Below, one piece after another: positions 6,272-15,648 of a stretch of DNA of 64,000 bases (position 1 is the stretch's first letter; the number at the start of each line of letters is the position of its first letter). The notes beneath the pieces were generated by a model that did not search any database, was not told where the DNA came from, and saw only the letters and a list, made by a program, of their open reading frames with translations. The translations under genes and the position numbers were made by a program. Source of the DNA: Bifidobacterium simiarum (GTDB lineage: Bacteria; Actinomycetota; Actinomycetes; Actinomycetales; Bifidobacteriaceae); NCBI RefSeq assembly GCF_002802905.1, contig NZ_PEBK01000001.1, positions 372,001-436,000 on the forward strand. Direction: 5' to 3'.

Positions 6272-9253
6272 ATGGCCCAGGATGCTACCGATGCCAACGT
6301 GACCCCGAATCCGGAGGAACCCGCGTTCCGTTACAACGCGCAGATGGCACAGAGGATCGAAGAGGATTGGCAGAAGCGTTGGGACGATGAGGGCACCTTC
6401 TGGGCGGCCAACGTCAACGGCGATCTCAAGGACGGCGACGGCCGCAACGCCGAGGGCCGTCCCTCGTACTTCGCGATGGACATGTTCCCGTACCCCTCGG
6501 GCAAGGGCCTGCACGTGGGCCATCCGCTGGGATACCTCGCCACCGACGTGGTGAGCCGCTACCACCGCATGAAGGGCGAGAACGTGCTGCACGCCATGGG
6601 CTACGACGCCTTCGGTCTGCCCGCCGAGCAGTACGCCGTGCAGACCGGGCAGCACCCGCGCGTCACCACCGAGGCCAACATCGCCAACATGCGCCGCCAG
6701 CTGCACCGCATGGGCCTGAGCTTCGACAACCGCCGCACCTTCGCCACCATCGACCCCGGCTACGTGCGCTGGACGCAGTGGATCTTCTCCCGCATCTATG
6801 ACGCCTGGTACGACGAGGACGCCACCAACCCCAGCGGTTCCAAGGGATCCGCCCGTCCGATCGGCGAGCTGGTCGCCAAGTTCGAATCCGGCGAGAAGGC
6901 CATCCCCGGCCACGAGTCCGACGGCAAGGCGTGGGGCGATCTGAGCGAGGCCGAGCAGCAGGACATCCTCAACGACTTCCGTCTCGCCTACATCTCCAAG
7001 TCCCCGGTCAACTGGTGCCCGGGTCTGGGCACCGTGCTCGCCAACGAGGAGGTCACCGCCGAAGGCAAGTCCGAGCGCGGCAACTTCCCCGTGTTCCAGC
7101 GTGAGCTGCGCCAGTGGTCCATGCGCATCACCGCCTACGGCCACCGTCTGATCGAGGACCTCGACGGCATCGACTGGCCCGAGAAGGTCAAGCTCATGCA
7201 GCGCAACTGGATCGGCGAAAGCCACGGCGCCTCCGTGCACTTCACGGTCGAGACCCCGTCCGGCGACCGCGACATGGAGATCTACACCACCCGTCCCGAC
7301 ACCCTGTTCGGCACCACGTTCGCCGTGGTCTCCCCGGAGCACGACCTGCTGCAGTACGTGCCGGCCGAATGGCCCGCGGACATCCCCGACAGCTGGAAGG
7401 GCGGCTACGCCACTCCGGCCGAGGGCGTGAAGGCCTACCGTCTCGCCGCCGAATCGAAGACCGCGAAGGACCGCGTCGAGGAGAACGGCGAGAAGACAGG
7501 CCTGTTCACCGGCCTGTACGCCGTCAACCCGATCACCGGCGTCAGGCTGCCGCTGTTCACCGCCGACTACGTGCTCATGGACTACGGCACCGGAGCGATC
7601 ATGGCCGTGCCCGGCGGCGACCAGCGCGACTACGACTTCGCTGTCAAGTACGGTCTGCCCGTCATCTACACGGTCAAGCCGCTGCCCGACTCCGGCGACG
7701 ACCTCGCCGCCTACGAGGGCAAAGCCCCGTTCGTCTCCCATGACGGCATCGTCATCAACTCGTCCGTGGACGCCACCGCCGCCAAGGGCGACGCGCTCAG
7801 CCTCGACGGCCTGCGCGTCGACGAGGCAATCGCCAAGGTCAACGCATGGCTCGAATCCGCCGGCGTCGGCAAGGGAACCGTCAGCTACCGTCTGCGCGAC
7901 TGGCTGTTCAGCCGCCAGCGCTACTGGGGCGAGCCCTTCCCGATCGTCTACGGCGAGGACGGCACCCCGCATCTGCTGCCCGACTCCGCCCTGCCGATCA
8001 ACCTGCCGGACGTGCCCGACTACCAGCCGCGCACCTTCGACCCGATGGACGCCGAATCCAACCCGGAGGCCCCGCTGAGCCGCAACGAGGACTGGGTGAA
8101 GGTCGAGCTCGACCTCGGCGACGGCAAGAAGACCTACTACCGCGACACCAACACCATGCCGAACTGGGCCGGCTCCTGCTGGTACTACATGCGCTACATC
8201 GACCCGACCGACACCAAGCACATGGTGGAGAAGGACGAGTTCGACTACTGGATGGGCCCGAACCACAACAAGACCGCCGGCCGGGCCGGTGGCGTGGACC
8301 TGTACGTCGGCGGCGTGGAGCACGCGGTGCTGCACCTGCTGTACTCGCGCTTCTGGCACAAGGTGCTCTTCGACCTCGGCTACGTGGATTCGGCCGAACC
8401 GTTCCACAAGCTGTTCAACCAGGGCATGATCCAGGCGTTCGCCTACACCGACGACCGCGGCCAGTACGTGCCCGCCGCCGAAGTGGAGGAGGGTCCGGCT
8501 GACGCGAACGGCGAGCCCACGTTCACCTGGCATGGCGAACACGTGAACCGCGAGTTCGGCAAGATGGGCAAGAGCCTGAAGAACATCATCACGCCGGACG
8601 ACATGTACTCCAACTACGGCGCCGACACCTTCCGTCTGTACGAGATGAGCATGGGCCCGCTGGCCGACTCCCGTCCGTGGAACACGCGCAACGTGGTGGG
8701 CGGCATGCGCTTCCTGCAGCGTCTGTGGCGCAACGTGGTCGACGAGAACACCGGCGAGGTGCACGTGAGCGACGACGCGCTCGACGCGAAGACGCTCAAG
8801 CTGCTCAATAACACGATCGCCGAGGTGACCGAAGAGATGGAGGGCATGCGCCCGAACACCGCGATCTCCAAGCTCATCGTGCTCAACAACCACCTCACGT
8901 CGCTGCCGTCCGTGCCGCGCGCCGCCGTCGAGCCGCTGATCCTCATGCTTTCGCCGATCGCCCCGCACATCTGCGAGGAGCTGTGGCGCCGTCTCGGCCA
9001 CCCGAAGTCGCTGGCCCATGCGCCGTGGCCGGTCGCCGACGAACGCTACGTCGGTCAGGACAGCGTCACTGCCGTGGTGCAGGTCAAGGGCAAGGTGCGC
9101 GGCAAGCTCGAAGTGAGCCCCGACATCACGCCCGAGGAACTGGAGAAGCTGGCCCTCGCCCTGCCGGGAGTGCAGAGCCGACTGGGCGGCAAGCCCCCGC
9201 GCAAGGTGATCGTCAAGGCCCCGAAGATCGTCTCCGTGGTGCCCGCGAACTGA
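6272..9253 (+). CDS. leuS: leucyl-tRNA synthetase
   Basis: A 993-residue class I aminoacyl-tRNA synthetase that charges tRNA-Leu. The HIGH-type motif appears as PYPSGKGLHVGH (about 71-82). The KMSKS-type motif is KMGKS at about 764-768. The editing CP1 domain, with TTRPDTLFGTTF, lies between them. The C-terminal anticodon-binding region is present. The length is slightly longer than many bacterial LeuRS (about 860), with actinobacterial insertions. The start ATG has AGGAGAAAAAGGAGC upstream. A strong terminator follows. There is nothing unusual in coding quality, and the gene is presumably essential. Confidence 0.97.
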   Translation: MAQDATDANVTPNPEEPAFRYNAQMAQRIEEDWQKRWDDEGTFWAANVNGDLKDGDGRNAEGRPSYFAMDMFPYPSGKGLHVGHPLGYLATDVVSRYHRMKGENVLHAMGYDAFGLPAEQYAVQTGQHPRVTTEANIANMRRQLHRMGLSFDNRRTFATIDPGYVRWTQWIFSRIYDAWYDEDATNPSGSKGSARPIGELVAKFESGEKAIPGHESDGKAWGDLSEAEQQDILNDFRLAYISKSPVNWCPGLGTVLANEEVTAEGKSERGNFPVFQRELRQWSMRITAYGHRLIEDLDGIDWPEKVKLMQRNWIGESHGASVHFTVETPSGDRDMEIYTTRPDTLFGTTFAVVSPEHDLLQYVPAEWPADIPDSWKGGYATPAEGVKAYRLAAESKTAKDRVEENGEKTGLFTGLYAVNPITGVRLPLFTADYVLMDYGTGAIMAVPGGDQRDYDFAVKYGLPVIYTVKPLPDSGDDLAAYEGKAPFVSHDGIVINSSVDATAAKGDALSLDGLRVDEAIAKVNAWLESAGVGKGTVSYRLRDWLFSRQRYWGEPFPIVYGEDGTPHLLPDSALPINLPDVPDYQPRTFDPMDAESNPEAPLSRNEDWVKVELDLGDGKKTYYRDTNTMPNWAGSCWYYMRYIDPTDTKHMVEKDEFDYWMGPNHNKTAGRAGGVDLYVGGVEHAVLHLLYSRFWHKVLFDLGYVDSAEPFHKLFNQGMIQAFAYTDDRGQYVPAAEVEEGPADANGEPTFTWHGEHVNREFGKMGKSLKNIITPDDMYSNYGADTFRLYEMSMGPLADSRPWNTRNVVGGMRFLQRLWRNVVDENTGEVHVSDDALDAKTLKLLNNTIAEVTEEMEGMRPNTAISKLIVLNNHLTSLPSVPRAAVEPLILMLSPIAPHICEELWRRLGHPKSLAHAPWPVADERYVGQDSVTAVVQVKGKVRGKLEVSPDITPEELEKLALALPGVQSRLGGKPPRKVIVKAPKIVSVVPAN

Positions 9254-9300
9254 TCATGCCGGCGGATCCTCCGATCCGTCGATGATCTGAGTCGATGATC

Positions 9301-9350
9301 CAGGCCCCTCGCCCCGCCGAACCCGGTGGGCGAGGGGCCTTTGTTTTTGT
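9301..9350 (+). terminator. rho-independent terminator of leuS
   Basis: The arms AGGCCCCTCGCC and GGCGAGGGGCCT enclose a short loop and are followed by TTGTTTTTG. The stem of about 12 GC-rich pairs plus T-tract is a textbook intrinsic terminator. Confidence 0.92.
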
Positions 9351-9609
9351 CGGTCTGATGCGGAGGACCTCTCCCCGGTTTTCCGATGATGGGCTCCTCC
9401 CGCCGGCGGGAGGTGACGCGTGCAACGCGTCGGAGGGTGGTTTTCCGCCCAGCACGTTCACGGCGTCCGACTGTTGACGGTGCCGGATTCGTCCACAGGC
9501 ATCACGTCGGACCCCGAATCCATCCACAGACACGCCGGGACCGAGGCACGTTCGACCACATTGTCCCGAAGACGGATTGCGGCACGGTCGCATCGCCGAT
9601 ACTGGGAGC
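9351..9609 (+). promoter_or_regulatory. comEA upstream region, candidate promoter
   Basis: No gene is supported between the leuS terminator and comEA. Near the end, TTGCGG (9579 region) and GATACT at 9598-9603 could be minus-35 and minus-10 boxes. A transcript beginning about 7 bases later would start close to GTG 9610, suggesting a leaderless message. Spacing is about 15 bases, so this is tentative. Confidence 0.35.
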
Positions 9610-10500
9610 GTGCCCACCTACAGAACCCCCGGAGCCCCTCGACGATCCGCCCGGGAACGCCTCCTCAGACCGCCGGCCCCGCCTGCTGCGCATGATGTGC
9701 CGGCCGCGACGTCGGTCGCCCGAGGTCCGGTGTCGTCCGGGTCTTCGCAGTCGATCTCGTCGTCTGTGTCATCGCGGCGACCGGTGCCGGCGGGGAAACC
9801 ATCATCGGTCCAGGCCGGCCGGCATGAGACGATGCTCGGCGTACTCTCCGGCGTGTCCCCGGACGATTCCGGCGCCGACGCCCTGCTGGAGCGCGAGACC
9901 GGCCGTGATCTGCCCCGGCTGCGACTGACCCCGCGGCACAGTGCGATCATCATCCTGATCCTGACGATGGCGCTCGCCCTGAGCATGACCCTGCTGGTCC
10001 AGCAGACGATCGCCATGAACCGGGCCATGTCATCGTCCGGCATGGCGTCCGCCGGCGATTCGCCGGGATCCGCCGTCACCTCGTCACCGCTCGCGTCGAC
10101 CTCCGCATCGACCTCTGCTAGGCCGGTTGCGCCGACGCCGACGGCTTCGGCACCATCCGGGGGAGCGCAGCGGACCGATGGATCTTCGTCGTTGTCGGGT
10201 TCTTCGTCCCCGTCGGCGTCCCCGTCCCCGTCGGCGGCGTCCGGCGGTTCGGCCGTGCCCATCGATCTCAATACCGCCACGGCCGAGCAGCTGGAGACCA
10301 TCAACGGCGTCGGACCGGCCACCGCCCGCAAGATCCTCGATCACCGTGCCCGGATCGGCCGGTACGCCAGCGTCGAGGAGCTGCTCGACGTTCCGGGCAT
10401 CGGCGACAAGACCCTGAGCAAGATCCGCCCCTACGTCACCGTCGGTGCAGGCGGGACTGCCGGTGGGGCCGTCGGTGCGGCAGAAGGCGGCGGATCATGA
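9610..10500 (+). CDS. comEA: competence protein ComEA, helix-hairpin-helix DNA receptor
   Basis: This protein of about 296 residues has a Pro/Ser/Arg-rich cytoplasmic N-terminus, one membrane segment (ALALSMTLLVQQTIAM region, about residues 115-140) and a long Ser/Ala/Pro linker. At the C-terminus is the ComEA double helix-hairpin-helix domain (DLNTATAEQLETINGVGPA, VEELLDVPGIGDKTL). ComEA binds incoming double-stranded DNA at the outer face of the membrane. GTG 9610 is chosen. TTG 9577 or a later start is possible, because no clear ribosome site is seen. The stop overlaps the comEC start by four bases, so the two are coupled. Confidence 0.85.
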   Translation: MPTYRTPGAPRRSARERLLRPPAPPAAHDVPAATSVARGPVSSGSSQSISSSVSSRRPVPAGKPSSVQAGRHETMLGVLSGVSPDDSGADALLERETGRDLPRLRLTPRHSAIIILILTMALALSMTLLVQQTIAMNRAMSSSGMASAGDSPGSAVTSSPLASTSASTSARPVAPTPTASAPSGGAQRTDGSSSLSGSSSPSASPSPSAASGGSAVPIDLNTATAEQLETINGVGPATARKILDHRARIGRYASVEELLDVPGIGDKTLSKIRPYVTVGAGGTAGGAVGAAEGGGS

Positions 10501-12434
10501 GGCAGCGAGGCATAGGACAATGTGCGGTACGCCAGTCGGGGCCGGACCGGGGACAAACCGGGCATGATCCGACGGCCTGCCGCGAGCGGGGCAGCCGCGA
10601 CTGGCGCATGATGCCGGTCGCGCTGACCGTATGGGCCGCGCAGCTAACCGAACGGGCACTGTATGACCGGCTGGCGGGGCGCGGACGAACGGCATCGTAT
10701 GGCCAATCGGCATCGTCTGGTCAATCAGAGGGGTATGGCCAGTCAGCGGAGTATGGTCAGCCGTTCGGTTCCGGCGCATCGGCGGCCGGGGACGACGCCA
10801 TGATCCTCCTCATCGTGACCCTGTTCATCGGCTTCGTCGTGATCGGTTCGGTTGTGCCGTCCCTGTTGCCGCGGCTGCTGTCCCGGAAACCCCGTGGCAC
10901 GGCGAATGGCGGGAGCCGGATGAGACCGGTCGGCGTGAGCATGGTTTCGTTGCAATACGCCATGGTTCTCGTCGTTGCGACGCTGTGCGCGCTCTGCTCC
11001 GGACTGTGCGCCGCTCTGATCGATTCCGGCGACGCCGTAGCCGCGTCACTGCGAGCAGGCGGCGGGCATGTGACGATGAGTCTGCGGACGGTGTCGCCGA
11101 TGACGGCGTCACCGATGCGAGGATCCGACTGCCAGACCGACGCCGTCGTCCAGTGGATCGAATCGGAGCGTATCCGTTCGCCGTCCTCGGCGACCGTGCA
11201 TGTGTTCGCCGACGCGGCGCATTGCCGGTGGCGGCAGGGCGGCGTCTACCGGGCGAGCGGCACGTTGGGCGAGCCGAAATACGGTCAGGCCGACGCGTGG
11301 CTGACGTTGAAGGACAAGTCCCGCGACATGATGCTGGAAACCGAAACGCCGGGTCGGCTCGACACGGCCGTGGAGGCCATGCGCCACGACTTCATCGACG
11401 TGACGCGTCGACTCTCCGATCAGGGCAGGGTGCTCGTGCCGGGACTCACCATGGGCGTGCTCGGACAGGACGCCTATCTGCCTGAAACCGGATGGTCGGG
11501 ATTCGGCCGATCCGGCGAGGCGCAGCCCATCGACGGCAACTACGCCGAGGCTCTGGAGGACGACTTCAAGGCGGCAGGCATCATGCATCTGATGGCCGTC
11601 TCCGGCGGTCACTTCGTGCTCGTCGCCGCCATGGTCACCCGTCTGGCCTCGTTCCTGCTGCTGCCGAGATGGGCGAAGGCCGTGGCCGTCACCGTGGCCT
11701 ACGCCTCCCTGACGATGCTGATGTTCCCCGCCGATTCGGTGCTCAGAGCGTTCGCCATGGGCCTGTTCGGCGTGGCCTGCCTGCTCGCCGGCCGGCGCTC
11801 GCAGGCATTGTCAGCGCTGAACTGGACGGTGATCCTGTCGCTGATATTCGACCCGTCGCTGGCGGTCAGCTTCGGCTTCGCGCTCTCCTGCGCCTCGGTG
11901 TACGGCATCGTGCTGCTGTACGACGTGATCCGGAGGCCCATGTCCCGTTGGATGCCCGGCCCGCTTGCCGACGCCGCCGCAGTGACGCTGGCGGCCCAGT
12001 GCCTGACCCTGCCCATCCAGGTGCTGATGTCGCCGGATATTCCGATCTGGTCGGTGCCGGCGAACTGCATCGCCGCGCCCGTGGTCGCCTTCGCCACCGT
12101 CGCGGGACTCGCCTCGCTGCTCGTCTCCTGGGCGCTGCCGTCCCTCGGCTTCATGTTGGCATGGCTGTCGGGCTGCGGCACCTGGGTACTGGAACGCTGC
12201 GCCACGCTGCTCGGCGGCGATCATACGCTCGCATGGCCCGAAGGCGTTCCCGGCATGCTGGGGGTCTGCGGCGCGGAAATCGCCGTGGCGCTGGCGATAT
12301 GGGGCATCCGGTATGCGATCGCAGCCCGTTCGGCGGCACGGGGACGGTCGGCTCCGGGCGAATACCGGGCGACATGGTTCGAACATGCCGCCGGCTGGTG
12401 GGAGGAGACCCGCGGCATGCTGCTGAAGGACTGA
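10497..12434 (+). CDS. comEC: competence protein ComEC, DNA-uptake channel
   Basis: A 645-residue polytopic membrane protein. The Competence domain is recognised by HLMAVSGGHFVLVAAM and the following membrane helices. ComEC forms the channel through which single-stranded DNA enters the cytoplasm. The N-terminal 90 residues are unusual: they contain repeated YGQS-like units (ASYGQS, SSGQSEG, YGQSAE, YGQP) before the first membrane segment. The large C-terminal metallo-beta-lactamase domain of longer ComEC proteins seems absent, because the protein ends soon after the membrane region. It overlaps comEA by ATGA and is followed closely by holA. Confidence 0.85.
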   Translation: MRQRGIGQCAVRQSGPDRGQTGHDPTACRERGSRDWRMMPVALTVWAAQLTERALYDRLAGRGRTASYGQSASSGQSEGYGQSAEYGQPFGSGASAAGDDAMILLIVTLFIGFVVIGSVVPSLLPRLLSRKPRGTANGGSRMRPVGVSMVSLQYAMVLVVATLCALCSGLCAALIDSGDAVAASLRAGGGHVTMSLRTVSPMTASPMRGSDCQTDAVVQWIESERIRSPSSATVHVFADAAHCRWRQGGVYRASGTLGEPKYGQADAWLTLKDKSRDMMLETETPGRLDTAVEAMRHDFIDVTRRLSDQGRVLVPGLTMGVLGQDAYLPETGWSGFGRSGEAQPIDGNYAEALEDDFKAAGIMHLMAVSGGHFVLVAAMVTRLASFLLLPRWAKAVAVTVAYASLTMLMFPADSVLRAFAMGLFGVACLLAGRRSQALSALNWTVILSLIFDPSLAVSFGFALSCASVYGIVLLYDVIRRPMSRWMPGPLADAAAVTLAAQCLTLPIQVLMSPDIPIWSVPANCIAAPVVAFATVAGLASLLVSWALPSLGFMLAWLSGCGTWVLERCATLLGGDHTLAWPEGVPGMLGVCGAEIAVALAIWGIRYAIAARSAARGRSAPGEYRATWFEHAAGWWEETRGMLLKD

Positions 12435-12471
12435 GCGGCGATTGTCCACGTCGTCGGGAAGATGGGAAGAT

Positions 12472-13464
12472 ATGGCAGCAGCGTCAAAAGCATCGAACAA
12501 GGCGGGAACCTCACCGGTCGTCATCGTGTATGGCGGCGACGAATTCCTCAACCGTCAGGGGGCCTGGGAACGCTGCCGGGCGGCCTGCGACGCCAGACCG
12601 GACGCCGAACTCATCGAACTGGACGCCTCCTCATGCGACGCCTACGCATTCGACGAGGCGGTCAGCCCGTCGTTGCTCTCCGACGTGGCGGTCGTCTCCC
12701 TGACGAACCTGCAAAACGCCGACGACAGGCTCGGCGACGCCCTGATCGCCTACACGAAGCAGGCCGCCAAGGATCCGGCGCATTCCAGCGTGGTGATCTG
12801 CCGCCACGAGGGAGGACCGAAGGGCAAGCGCGTGGTGGACGGCATGGTCCGTGCCGGCGCCGAACGGGTGCAGATGCCGGATCTGAAGAAGGCCGAGGCG
12901 AAGATCAACTTCGTCTACCAGCGGTTCGAGCGTGAACATCGCCGGATCGACCCGGCGGCCGCCCAGCAGCTGGTCAGCGTGCTGGGGGAGCGGACCGGCG
13001 AGCTGGCGGCCATGTGCTCGCAGCTGTGCTTCGACTTCGACGACGATCCGATCACGATCGACCGGGTGAACCAGTATTTGACCGCCAACCCGCAGGTCAC
13101 CGGGTTCATGGTCGCCGACAGGGCCGTGGCCGGGGACGCGGCCGGCGCCATCGTGGCCATGCGATCCGCCATCGAACAGGGCACCGACCCGATCGCGCTG
13201 ATCGGCGCGCTGGCGATGAAGATGCGGACCATGGCCAAGGCCTCGGCGGTCAAGATGGGCAGGATCACGAAGGCGGAGGCCAAGGTCAATCCGTGGGTGC
13301 TGGACAACGCTAAGCGACAGCTGCCGGGCTGGACCTCGCAGGGCATGAGCCACTGCATCCGCATGCTGGCATGGGCCGACGAGCAAAGCAAGACCAACGG
13401 CGGGGACGCGGTGTACGCGCTGGAACGCAGCATCGAATCCATCGCCGCCAAGGGCCGACGATGA
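12472..13464 (+). CDS. holA: DNA polymerase III delta subunit
   Basis: A protein of about 330 residues. The beginning VVIVYGGDEFLNRQGAW matches the HolA N-terminal domain (the position of the divergent Walker region). The middle carries the helical AAA+ lid (DPAAAQQLVSVLGERTGELA), and the C-terminal collar domain includes ITKAEAKVNPWVLDNA. HolA is the clamp-loader subunit that opens the beta clamp. ATG 12472 follows GGGAAGAT and is preferred to TTG 12442. It follows comEC closely, a common comEC-holA arrangement. Its stop overlaps an ATG for the next gene. Confidence 0.92.
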   Translation: MAAASKASNKAGTSPVVIVYGGDEFLNRQGAWERCRAACDARPDAELIELDASSCDAYAFDEAVSPSLLSDVAVVSLTNLQNADDRLGDALIAYTKQAAKDPAHSSVVICRHEGGPKGKRVVDGMVRAGAERVQMPDLKKAEAKINFVYQRFEREHRRIDPAAAQQLVSVLGERTGELAAMCSQLCFDFDDDPITIDRVNQYLTANPQVTGFMVADRAVAGDAAGAIVAMRSAIEQGTDPIALIGALAMKMRTMAKASAVKMGRITKAEAKVNPWVLDNAKRQLPGWTSQGMSHCIRMLAWADEQSKTNGGDAVYALERSIESIAAKGRR

Positions 13465-13478
13465 GGAGAGGAACGAGT

Positions 13479-14087
13479 ATGAGCGGAAACGACATGAACG
13501 CCTACGGCAGGAACGCGCTGACCATCGAGGCGCCCACCGCGGACGACACGAGGACGATCGGCGAACGGGTCGCCGGATTGTTGCGCGGTGGCGACGTGGT
13601 GTTGCTCTCCGGCCCGCTCGGCGCCGGCAAGACCACCTTCGCCCAGGGGCTGGGCGCGGGACTGGGCATCGACGAACCCATCGTCTCGCCCACCTTCACC
13701 ATCGCCCGCGAGCTGAAGGGCCGGTTCGCAGACGGCACGGCGGCCCATCTCGTGCACGTGGACGCCTACCGCCTGGGAGGCAATGACTACGCGCCGGGCG
13801 AGGACGTGGTCTCGCGTCTGCTGGACGAGCTCGAATCCCTCGGCCTCGACGAGGAACTGGAGGATCCCAGCGACGACACGGTGGTGCTGATGGAATGGGG
13901 CGAGCAGATGATCGCCGCCCTGGCCCCCGAACGTCTGGAGATCCACATCGACCGGCCGATCACGCCGATCGAACCGTCCGCCGAGGAGACCGACGCCGAT
14001 CGGGAGCTGACCGGCGACGGCGTCAGGACGATCACCCTCGTGCCCGTGGGATCGGACTGGACCCGACGGGTGTCGGGCTTACAATAA
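13479..14087 (+). CDS. tsaE: tRNA t6A biosynthesis ATPase TsaE
   Basis: A protein of about 202 residues with P-loop GPLGAGKTT (about 45-53), the switch-like SPTFTIARE and the Walker-B region HVDAYRL, all typical of TsaE. It works with TsaB and TsaD to make threonylcarbamoyladenosine at tRNA position 37. ATG 13479 has AGGAGAGG about 9 bases upstream. ATG 13461, which overlaps the holA stop, is an alternative. The C-terminal 60 residues are acidic and longer than in Escherichia coli TsaE (153 residues). It lies in the same operon as tsaB, rimI and tsaD. Confidence 0.93.
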   Translation: MSGNDMNAYGRNALTIEAPTADDTRTIGERVAGLLRGGDVVLLSGPLGAGKTTFAQGLGAGLGIDEPIVSPTFTIARELKGRFADGTAAHLVHVDAYRLGGNDYAPGEDVVSRLLDELESLGLDEELEDPSDDTVVLMEWGEQMIAALAPERLEIHIDRPITPIEPSAEETDADRELTGDGVRTITLVPVGSDWTRRVSGLQ

Positions 14088-14203
14088 CGGGGAATGAAAA
14101 CGGACGCCGGAGGCGAACCGGACGGAGACGGCGGCCGCAACCGGCAACGGAACGGACAGAACGGAACGACAGAGCGGACAGAAGGGCAGGACTGGACAGG
14201 ATT

Positions 14204-15124
14204 ATGGTGTGTGAGGATCCGACCGCATTCCCGACCACGTTGGTGATCGACACGTCGTACGGCTCCACGGTGAGTGTGGTCGGCGAGGAACCGATCCATG
14301 AGGCGGACTCCCGCCTGCACGTCGAACGGCTGCAGCCGAACATCGCCGCGGCGATCGAACGCGCGGGACTGGAGCCGAAGGACATCTCGCGCATCGTGGT
14401 GGGCACCGGGCCCGCGCCGTTCACCGGACTGCGCGCCGGTATCGTCGCGGCCAAGGCGCTCGCCTTCGCCCTCGACGCGCAGCTGCTGGGACAGGACGTG
14501 CTGGAGCCGCAGGCCGTCTGGCAGGCCGAACGCCGTCTGCGTGCCGATGGCGGCGTGGCGTCCGACTACCGGCATCTCGTGCTCGCCGTCAACGACGCCC
14601 GCCGTCGTCAGCTGTACTACCGCCTGTACGAAAGCGTGATCGAACCGACCGATGCGTCGGGACTGGCGAAGGCGGGACTGCCCCGGCCGATCGGCGACAT
14701 GGACATCGCGTATCCGAACGACATCGTGGAGAGGACGAACGCGATCGTCTCCGACATGCTCGGGGAGGACTGCCGTCCGATCGTGGTCGACGTCATCGGC
14801 CACGGCGTGGAGAAATACGCCTCCGCATGGCTGAACCTGATCCGACGCGGGGAGCTGATTGACGACTCCGTACTGCATGGCGCGGGCGTCGAAGGGCCGA
14901 TCCTGTTCGCCCGCACGGCCGAACGACACCATGTCGACGGCGACGAATGCCCGTCCGAACCACTGTATCTGCGCAGGCCCGACGTGTCGGTGCCGAACCC
15001 GCTGAAGCATGTGCTGAACCATGGCGGTGCGGACCGTGCCGGGTCTGACCGTGCCGGGTCTGATCGTGCCGGTGCCGATCACGGTGCCGACCGTGTTGCC
15101 GCGGAAGGCGAGGGCGGCCGATGA
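14204..15124 (+). CDS. tsaB: tRNA t6A biosynthesis protein TsaB
   Basis: A protein of about 306 residues. The ASKHA-fold start LVIDTSYGSTVSVV and the motif VVGTGPAPFTGLRAG identify TsaB, the partner that activates TsaD. The C-terminus carries a short tandem repeat (DRAGSDRAGSDRAG) encoded by 15-base units around 15040-15090. This is probably disordered. The start ATG 14204 follows GACAGG, and no alternative is clearly better. A gap of about 115 bases separates it from tsaE. Its stop overlaps rimI by four bases (ATGA). Confidence 0.9.
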   Translation: MVCEDPTAFPTTLVIDTSYGSTVSVVGEEPIHEADSRLHVERLQPNIAAAIERAGLEPKDISRIVVGTGPAPFTGLRAGIVAAKALAFALDAQLLGQDVLEPQAVWQAERRLRADGGVASDYRHLVLAVNDARRRQLYYRLYESVIEPTDASGLAKAGLPRPIGDMDIAYPNDIVERTNAIVSDMLGEDCRPIVVDVIGHGVEKYASAWLNLIRRGELIDDSVLHGAGVEGPILFARTAERHHVDGDECPSEPLYLRRPDVSVPNPLKHVLNHGGADRAGSDRAGSDRAGADHGADRVAAEGEGGR

Positions 15125-15648
15125 TCCGCGAATTCACGGACAATGACATCATGCGCATGGCCGAACTGGAGGCCGACCTGTTCGGTCGGGGAGCGTGGAG
15201 CGAATCGATGATCCGTCAGGAGCTCGAGGCCCCGGCCCGCTCGTACTTCGCCGAGGCCCCGTCCGAGCACGAGCCGATGCGCGGCTACGCGGGATTCTGG
15301 TATGACGGGGACGACGCCGAACTCATGACCATCGGCGTGGACCGGCAGCATCAGCGCCAAGGCATCGCCAACGCCCTGATGCGCCGGCTGATCGACGAGG
15401 CGAAGGCCAAGGGCGCCCGCAGGATGCTGCTTGAAGTGCGCGTGGACAACGAGCCGGCTCTCGCCCTGTACCGCAGCTTCGGATTCGAGATGATGGGACG
15501 TCGCAAACGGTACTATCAACCGGAGGGTATCGACGCCTTCACCATGAGTCTGGAACTGAACCCGTGGACAGTCGGCTTCCACGGCACTGGCGAACACGAA
15601 AGCCTTGAACAGGAGAACAAGCAAGGGAACGGGGGAGACGAATCATGA
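15121..15648 (+). CDS. rimI: ribosomal-protein-alanine N-acetyltransferase
   Basis: A 175-residue GNAT acetyltransferase. The acetyl-CoA-binding segment VDRQHQRQGIANALMRRL lies at about 76-95. The RimI-type start IREFTDNDIMRMAELEADLF and the later RSFGFEMMGRRKRYY are also present. RimI acetylates the N-terminus of ribosomal protein S18 and sits between tsaB and tsaD in many genomes. It overlaps tsaB (ATGA) and tsaD (ATGA). About 25 C-terminal residues beyond the domain are hydrophilic. Confidence 0.9.
   Translation: MIREFTDNDIMRMAELEADLFGRGAWSESMIRQELEAPARSYFAEAPSEHEPMRGYAGFWYDGDDAELMTIGVDRQHQRQGIANALMRRLIDEAKAKGARRMLLEVRVDNEPALALYRSFGFEMMGRRKRYYQPEGIDAFTMSLELNPWTVGFHGTGEHESLEQENKQGNGGDES

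Noticed and set aside
5873-9019. Long minus-strand frame of over 1000 codons opposite leuS
   Set aside because: It is a shadow of the plus-strand leuS gene with His/Gly/Val-rich, repetitive composition. leuS has all family motifs and the right codon bias.
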